DNA of 7,289 bases. It comes from Clostridiales bacterium. Its GTDB lineage: Bacteria; Bacillota; Clostridia; Christensenellales; UBA3700. Numbering within the stretch: position 1 is the stretch's first letter; the number at the start of each line of letters is the position of its first letter. The notes below the pieces were generated by a model that was not told the origin of the DNA, made no database searches, and was given only the letters and a program-made list of their open reading frames with translations. Positions 6,951 through 7,289 of this stretch are shown piece after piece. The DNA lies in the NCBI GenBank assembly GCA_014799645.1, contig JAAVHQ010000014.1:4380-11668 (forward strand), read 5' to 3'. Position numbers and translations under genes: made by a program.

Positions 6951-7289
6951 TCATTCGTTGGAATGAAAATGAGAGAAAATATTTTCCGCCGTACGCCTAT
7001 CTATACCTTTGACGAGCATCAAATCGTCGACGGTCGCGTTCTTGATATTTTCCAAATTCTTGAAGGAATCGAAAAGCGACTTGACTCTCTTCTCTCCCAC
7101 TCCTTCGATAGCAAGCAGTTTGCTATGCGTTTGCCTTTTTTGCCTTAATTCTCTATGGAAAGTGATTGCAAATCTATGCGCCTCGTCTCTTATCCTTTGC
7201 AATACTTTGAGCGCGTAACTGTTACGCGGTAAAATGACAGGCTGCGAATTGAAAGGCAAGAAGACTTCCTCTTCTCTTTTTGCAAGACC
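6951..7289 (-). CDS. uvrC: UvrABC system protein C, C-terminal part (cut by right edge)
   Basis: The last 112 codons of uvrC are present, ending in TGA at 6953-6951. UvrC makes the dual incisions on either side of a lesion during nucleotide excision repair in the cytosol. The visible part begins inside the RNase H-like endonuclease domain that makes the 5' incision, with GLAKREEE and LPRNSYAL. The conserved DEAHRF at 35-40 of the visible part contains the active-site histidine. A tandem helix-hairpin-helix DNA-binding module follows, with IEGVGEKRVKSLF (61-73) and then VKGIDRRTAENI. The TTG at 7259 could be misread as a start, but the frame is open to the window edge and family sequence continues upstream of it. 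The uvrC-hprK neighbourhood is common in Clostridia; here a HAD gene lies between them. Confidence 0.96.
   Translation of the reverse strand, partial: GLAKREEEVFLPFNSQPVILPRNSYALKVLQRIRDEAHRFAITFHRELRQKRQTHSKLLAIEGVGEKRVKSLFDSFKNLENIKNATVDDLMLVKGIDRRTAENIFSHFHSNE

Noticed and set aside
7257..7259. TTG start giving a separate 102-residue helix-hairpin-helix protein
   Set aside because: The frame continues upstream to the window edge with UvrC-like sequence (GLAKREEE), so this is the end of uvrC and not a separate gene.

Overview
This 7,289-base window reads as chromosomal DNA of a low-to-middle GC Bacillota (Firmicutes), most likely a member of class Clostridia. The signs are an HPr kinase/phosphorylase next to uvrC, a metG-tatD pair, AGGGAG/GGAG-type ribosome binding sites, and a CotH-type lipoprotein carrying the His/Cys repeats common in surface proteins of gut Clostridia. 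The genus cannot be named from this. The standard code is used, with TGA, TAA and TAG all serving as stops. Every supported gene lies on the minus strand, so transcription runs from high to low coordinates.

In order of transcription, the window starts with the C-terminal 112 codons of uvrC (nucleotide excision repair), cut by the right edge. After an 89-base gap comes a tightly packed set: a Cof-type HAD phosphatase, hprK (overlapping it by 8 bases), a 58-residue acidic ORF whose ATG overlaps the hprK stop (TAATG), and a 670-residue CotH-kinase lipoprotein that starts 14 bases later. The spacing suggests one transcription unit, possibly started from a promoter that almost touches the HAD start codon.

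A 125-base intergenic stretch (2775-2899) follows. It holds a good sigma-A-type promoter (TTTACT-17-TATAAT) with a 29-base near-perfect inverted repeat lying over the expected transcription start. From it a second unit begins: metG (methionyl-tRNA synthetase with a C-terminal tRNA-binding domain), tatD (metal-dependent hydrolase, joined to metG by an ATGA overlap), and the first ten codons of another gene cut by the left edge.

Most of this is housekeeping: DNA repair, carbon-catabolite signalling and aminoacylation. The accessory part is the cotH gene. In sampled rows it is clearly more AT-rich than metG and hprK (about 35% against 49% GC), and it sits with the small ORF between hprK and the metG promoter. 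No mobile element, CRISPR array, RNA gene or clearly new defence system is visible. The items most worth a second look are the metG start-site palindrome, the overlooked 58-aa ORF, the CotH lipoprotein and its placement, and the nearly leaderless HAD start.
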